From Sipunculus nudus (lineage: Eukaryota; Annelida; Sipuncula; Golfingiida; Sipunculidae): a stretch of 64,000 nt of DNA. The number at the start of each line of letters is the position of its first letter. Within the stretch, counting starts at the first letter, position 1. Made by a program: the position numbers and the translations under genes. The notes beneath the pieces are model-generated. The model searched no databases, was not told the origin of the DNA, and was given only the letters and a program-made list of their open reading frames with translations. Positions 59,704-64,000 of this stretch are shown in pieces. The stretch is taken from contig CM049311.1 in the NCBI GenBank assembly GCA_026874595.1, forward strand, positions 10,073,676 to 10,137,675, read 5' to 3'.

Positions 59704-61578
59704 TATTAGCTCAGCTGACTATAAGTCATCTGAGCTATAGTCGTGGTCCTTTGTCCGCCGTCCGGCCGTCCAGCCGTCCGGCCATTAACAGGGCACTTTT
59801 TAAAACCGTTGGACCTACGAATCCAAAATTCTGCATACCATTAGATGCCCCCAAAATCTCCTACCATACCAAAAATTGGGTCATTAGAACTTCGTTCCTT
59901 CGAGATATTAAGGAAAAACCTCCGTTTTCCATAAAAAAAGCCATTGTTACACTTCAAGGCTGCCTAATATCAAAACCACTGATCTGTTTTTGATCAGATT
60001 TAGTATTCATATTCTTCCATACATTTTCTGTGCACATACCAAAAATGAGGTCAGTATTGGGTATTATTTTGAAGTTATAGGCCCAAATATAATGCAATTT
60101 TTTAAAAATCAGGAAATATATTTGCTCACTTAACATGAGAATTGCTAAAGCTGGAGACTTTTTTTCAGGAATATAACTTTATTTAATCAAGATTCAATTG
60201 TTTACCCAAAATTAGATCTGAATTTTGCAAATTGTTCAAGTTATTAGCATAAATAAAAAATCAGTACCTTAAATTTTGTCCAAATTTGGCAGTGGCACCT
60301 TTTTCCCTGTAAGTACTGTTGATTTTATTTTCACAGCATATATACATAAGGATTTAATCTTTTAAAATCTGAAATTTCAAAGAAATTGTTTGAAAAGAGA
60401 AGCTTTTATTCAAGTTTTCATACACCATGTCAAGTGTTGTTTACATCTGGCCCACCTAGTAGTACAGCCTTCACCTGCATTATGTAACCCACCCCAGGCA
60501 GCTTGCCTTGGCCCAGCTTGGCCACCACTAGCAGGCTTCCCCTCTGCCCTGCACTCACCCCCCCCCCCCCCAGCTGGTGCATAAACTAGGTGAATGTTAT
60601 AATTTTCTGTATTTTATTTTATTCTTGGACATGCTACATTTTAGATTTTGTATTTACCACCAGAGTTACAATGATTAAAGTGCACATTAAATTGTGTCCA
60701 CAAAGTGGTGTATTGCTATGAAAGTGTGGATGTTCATCAGATAAGTAATTCCTTACTTGAGAAGAGTAAAAGCTTCACCAGGTGTGAAATTGACTATTAA
60801 TTCCAGTAATATATTGTAGCTGAGATTGTAATTACATAATGATATTGTTTGTCCCTCATTCAACCAACAGTGTGGATACTTTATTTGAAAAGATGTTTTT
60901 ATTTTACCAAATTTACTGAATCTTTTATTTTATTTTGGTGAATAAGATTAAGCATGTACTGAAAACTTCAATGTGCAAAACTTGTTAATAGTGATTCAAG
61001 GAATAATCTTGTAGCATTATTTTCTTTTGAATTCAGTTTGAACATTTGTGATTTAAAAATAATAAAAAAATGTGTATGCATAATATGACCCAATATGAGC
61101 TACACTCTGGATATATAATGATTGCAGCTTACAATTCTAATATTTTAAGTTATATTTTCAGTGTTTTTAATACAAATTTATAAAACTTGTAAATAAAAAA
61201 AAAATAATCAGACAAAAACTATTTTAATGGAAAAAGTGGATATGCTTAAATAATAGGCTTATATATAAACTTAAATGCATTATTCCCGTGAAAGTGAAAT
61301 AAAGGTATTAGTCCATTCTGTCCACTGGCCTGTCCATTTGTATATTTTTCATATGCATGACAGTATCTCAAAACTTTTACTGTTTTTCTTCATGACAGTC
61401 TTGTCAGAGTATTAGTTTGCAATCATATATTTAGAACTTTACTATAACTAAGTAGGAGGGCCTCTTTCCTCTTAGCTTCTCATATGCTTAAATAAATGAA
61501 AAACATTAAAATAGAATATTTTGCATTTGCAAAAATTTCAAACTTAGGCTGAGCGTCGTGACCCGTGGGTCCCTTGTT
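59704..61578 (+). mobile_element. Helitron-like element, family 1, copy e (1.9 kb)
   Basis: The 5' end is ATTAGCTCAGCTGACTATAA with its CTGAGCTATAG partner. The 3' end is GGCTGAGCgtcgtgacccgtgggtcCCTTGTT, in which the local hairpin is GACCCgtGGGTC. Poly-C at about 60558-60570. Long stretches are nearly the same as copy c (59800-60600 versus 33660-34440), so these two copies are among the younger ones. It ends about 60 bp before the exon-like segment at 61643. Confidence 0.78.
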
Positions 61579-61642
61579 ATTTGTTTCCAGTATTCAGTTA
61601 ATTTTCTTAATTGATTATGCTCTTTAATTCTATAGGTGATAG

Positions 61643-61722
61643 TGGTATAGGAATTATCAAGTTCACTGCCATCTTCACTCAGGACTTTTTTCCTATTGAA
61701 TATGGCCCATTTTCTTTTATCA
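61643..61722 (+). pseudogene. Exon-like FN3/RPTP segment in unexpected order
   Basis: After a possible acceptor (gatag) the frame reads GIGIIKFTAIFTQDFFPIEY then GPFSF. This is the pattern expected immediately after a CNGPL...AYR segment in receptor tyrosine phosphatases (strand with K/R-F-x-A-x-T followed by a Y/E-Y-x-P turn). Here it lies 156 bp before the CNGPL exon rather than after it. The first split codon would fit phase 2, which is how exon 61879-62005 ends, not phase 1, which is how exon 9 ends. No good donor is visible. It could be a duplicated, decayed or misplaced exon, or an alternative exon joined through tatag at 61635. Confidence 0.5.
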
Positions 61723-61796
61723 GTTTAACATTACAAATAATGACTAAAGATACTGTTACTAGGATGATAGGAATTTTAATCTCACATTACGAAAAG

Positions 61797-61858
61797 AAAT
61801 GCCTGAAAAGATATTTTACTCATGTCTAAATGCCTGAAAAGATATTTTACTTATGTCT
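61797..61858 (+). repeat. 31-bp tandem duplication
   Basis: Two copies of aaatgcctgaaaagatattt + tactYatgtct (61797-61827 and 61828-61858) differ at one base. The pair sits about 20-80 bp upstream of the exon 61879-62005 acceptor, in the region where a branch point would lie. Confidence 0.95.
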
Positions 61859-61878
61859 AAATAAACCATATTTAACAG

Positions 61879-62005
61879 GTGCAAATAGAAGAAGGAAACG
61901 AGCAACAACAACAACATCAGTGTCCTTTAAAGTGGGTGAGAATAGCAGCTGTACAGGGAATAACATACCCTGTAATGGACCACTCCATGATAATAAAGCA
62001 TACAG
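61879..62005 (+). CDS. FN3-receptor exon 10: CNGPL segment of the membrane-proximal RPTP-like domain
   Basis: Acceptor tttaacag; donor AG|gtaatt; phase 1 in, phase 2 out (127 bases). The peptide begins (S)ANRRRKRATTTTSVSFKVGE and continues NSSCTGNNIPCNGPLHDNKA, YR. F-x-V/I-G-x...C-x-x-x-x-x-x-CNGPL-x-x-x-x-x-YR is the hallmark just before the transmembrane region of receptor protein tyrosine phosphatases, which makes this the best clue to the gene family. RRRKR is a furin-type basic site. One sequon (NSS). If the donor were not used, the next codons are AGG TAA (stop). The following exon is not found before position 64000. Confidence 0.85.
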
Positions 62006-64000
62006 GTAATTATGCTGTTGTAGAAAGAACGGTGGTTGTGTACATGAAGCCTGTCATATTATTTGGTTATGGATATAATCCAAACTCAGCAGCCATTACT
62101 ATGTAATCATGTAGAACAAGCTTCCATGCACCTACTCATCCTAAAAGTGCATGGGTCATTTATGGTTAAAACTGTACAAAAATGAACACTCTAAAGAATT
62201 TTGAAGAAAATAGTACTAGTAGAGTTTTGAGAAAATTTCCTGCAATATGCTACTTGCATTTGGGGCAGACAAGGACATATACAACCATCAAAGGAAGGTC
62301 TTTTGGACAGTTTCCTGTTGGCTGATGTCTTGTAAACACCTGAGAAACATAATCAACAAGATAGTGACTTCGTACCCTCACCTTAATTGCTGCCATCTGG
62401 GGAGTGAAGAGTGAACTGTAGTCTAATATGCAGACCAACGTGATGGCAATACTCCAACCCTCCTCTTTTGTGAAAGCAGAACTAAAAGAAAGAAGGCTAT
62501 TTTTGCAGGAAGAAATTAAGTTTTCAGACTCATCAAGTAAACTTCACCAGAATTGTCATGGTATAGAAGAACATTCATCTATGTATTGAAGATTACCATA
62601 TATTTCTGTTAAGGAACACTGAGCGATATATCTATAAAAAGTGGAATGTCTGTTTTTGTGCGTATTGGTATTTTGTGGGGTATAACACATCTTAGCAGCA
62701 TACCTCCCTGACTCGGATGTACTACATGGGAAAAAGACAGCAGTTAAAATTAAACTTGGGCAATTCATATAAGGAATTAATCAATGCTCTCTAACAGGGG
62801 TATTCCCTAAGGGGACACACCATGTTTGTGTTTGATATGAATAATGACTGAAATCTTCATACTAGCAGCTAGGCTGCAGATTATGTATTAAGAAATAATT
62901 CTGACAAAATTCAGGAATATGGTACAGAAATTGCTTAGATAATATGATGCATAAATTATTTTGTCCAAAATAATCTTCTCTATCAATTCCTGTCATGTGT
63001 AAAAGCGCCCAATGTACAGCACTTGTCCTTGTTTTCATCTGGTAGTTGTAACATTTTTAGATGTAGCCTGTCAGTGTGTTAAAAAACATGTATGTACAGC
63101 TGAAAAGATTTGTTCAATAATAATCACAGAGGTGTACACTTAATGTTCTGTTATTTTTTCTTTGAAGCTTCCGAGCTTTTATGTGTACAAATGGAGGCTG
63201 CACCCTTACCAAATATTCTCCAAACATCAAAACACGTGAGTTAATCTTTTCAATCTGTAGTCTTGTCATGATTATATGTGCAATAGAAACAGTGGATTTT
63301 GGCCAGTACAACTGTAATCTACCAGGAATATGCAGATATACCACGTGATTCTTCATTTAACATTGATGAATTTAAAATATGTATAATTTTCAGACTGAGA
63401 AGATTAATGTCTCACAGAGTGAAGGTGTAATGTATATAAAGGCATTCTATGAAATCCAGCTCATAGTGCATAGCAATACAGACACCTGTTCAGACTGTCT
63501 TTATGTTACTTCCTGAGGCATATCATATAAAATAAGGCATGCCACATGTTTAAATGGCCAAATGAGGTCTATTTACTGAATACAAATCTGGGTTGGAATT
63601 GTGTCCCTTTTACCATAAAAATTGAGTAAATGAGTTTATATATATTTTCTATCCATTTTTGCTCAGTATATAGAGTATGGGTTACTCTGTAAATATATTT
63701 TTAAAACTTCAGTTTGCATGTATCTAGATCTCATTCATCCATAAATAAAATGTCATGAGTGTGAGGTTCAGAGTGGTCTATTTCAGACAATAGAAGAAAT
63801 AAACAACCTAGTAAATCACAGACAGAGCATACAAACTGAGCTTCAATAAGAAGTGATCTCCAGTTTACATAATTTTGTGTGGTTTATCCTTACATGTCAT
63901 TTAACTGTCCTGCAGGGTAATGCTTTACATGGTCATAGGTTTAGAAACATAGAATGATTTACACATCATCATAGGATTTAATACACATACATGAACAGGA
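62006..64000 (+). other. Downstream intron, no exon found
   Basis: Starts gtaatt. I checked candidate acceptors (for example near 62528, 62800, 63129 and 63397); each gives an early stop in the needed phase or an unrelated peptide. No transposon ends, RNA gene or polyadenylation context was convincing. The small minus-strand frames here are chance. Confidence 0.55.

Larger units (their letters stand above)
37894..61878 (+). other. Intron (24 kb): nested transposon cluster
   Basis: It runs from gtgagt to tttaacag. Family-1 5' termini lie at 38033, 39016 and 40948; family-1 3' termini at 48999 and 56340. Between them are family-4 and family-3 Helitron-like elements, a TIR transposon (42923-44290), a minus-strand LINE (49011-55968) and a family-2 element with a Harbinger-like insertion (56798-59536). 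Family-1 copy e (59704-61578) closes the cluster. The exon-like segment 61643-61722 lies after it. Confidence 0.72.

Noticed and set aside
63123-63237. Possible exon ending CACgtgagt
   Set aside because: The acceptor has no pyrimidine tract and the peptide (GVHLMFCYFFFEASE) does not resemble the expected strand or a clear transmembrane helix.

Overview
The window is eukaryotic nuclear DNA. It is AT-rich, has no compact operon-like gene arrangement, and holds one intron-split gene on the + strand whose large introns are filled with nested transposable elements. The repeat repertoire (tandem-cored Helitron-like elements, ggtcaaggtca-rich repeats, the terminus TTTTTAGCTCAGCTGA...) and the ectodomain type suggest a mollusc, most likely a bivalve. 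That is inference from repeat style, not a species identification.

Host gene. Ten exons (736-907, 1588-1872, 3032-3190, 8217-8345, 10045-10205, 10794-10910, 31866-31941, 32302-32466, 37759-37893, 61879-62005) have AG/GT boundaries and compatible phases. They splice to an open frame of about 508 residues: the end of one fibronectin type III (FN3) domain, three further FN3 or FN3-like domains, then a membrane-proximal module with a CNGPL motif typical of receptor protein tyrosine phosphatases. The product looks like part of a heavily N-glycosylated extracellular region. The 5' end, transmembrane segment and any phosphatase domains are outside the window. An exon-like segment at about 61643-61722 lies before the CNGPL exon although its peptide would be expected after it.

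Repeats. The 21-kb intron (10911-31865) holds a Helitron-like element with a nested hAT-like element, a tandem array built on ACCTGTACAGGT palindromes, an 82-bp inverted-repeat (foldback) structure, a TTAGC.../CCTTGTT-type element, and a Kolobok/piggyBac-like TTAA element. The 5.3-kb intron before exon 9 holds another TTAGC/CCTTGTT element and a pogo-like TA element. The 24-kb intron (37894-61878) is a deep nest: several TTAGC/CCTTGTT elements, Helitron-like elements ending in CTAG, long tandem cores, a TIR transposon, an inverted (minus-strand) L1/Tx1-type LINE with a decayed ORF2, and a Harbinger-like element inside a second Helitron-like family.

The most interesting structural signal is that four sequence-unrelated repeat families share one terminal plan: a short 5' hairpin whose arm recurs inverted near the 3' end, followed by a second short hairpin and a fixed 3' tail (CCTTGTT or CTAG|TT). 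This fits non-autonomous Helitron-like (HLE2/Helentron-type) elements. Their tandem cores repeatedly carry the palindrome AGGTGGCGCCACCT or clustered AGGTCA nuclear-receptor half-sites.
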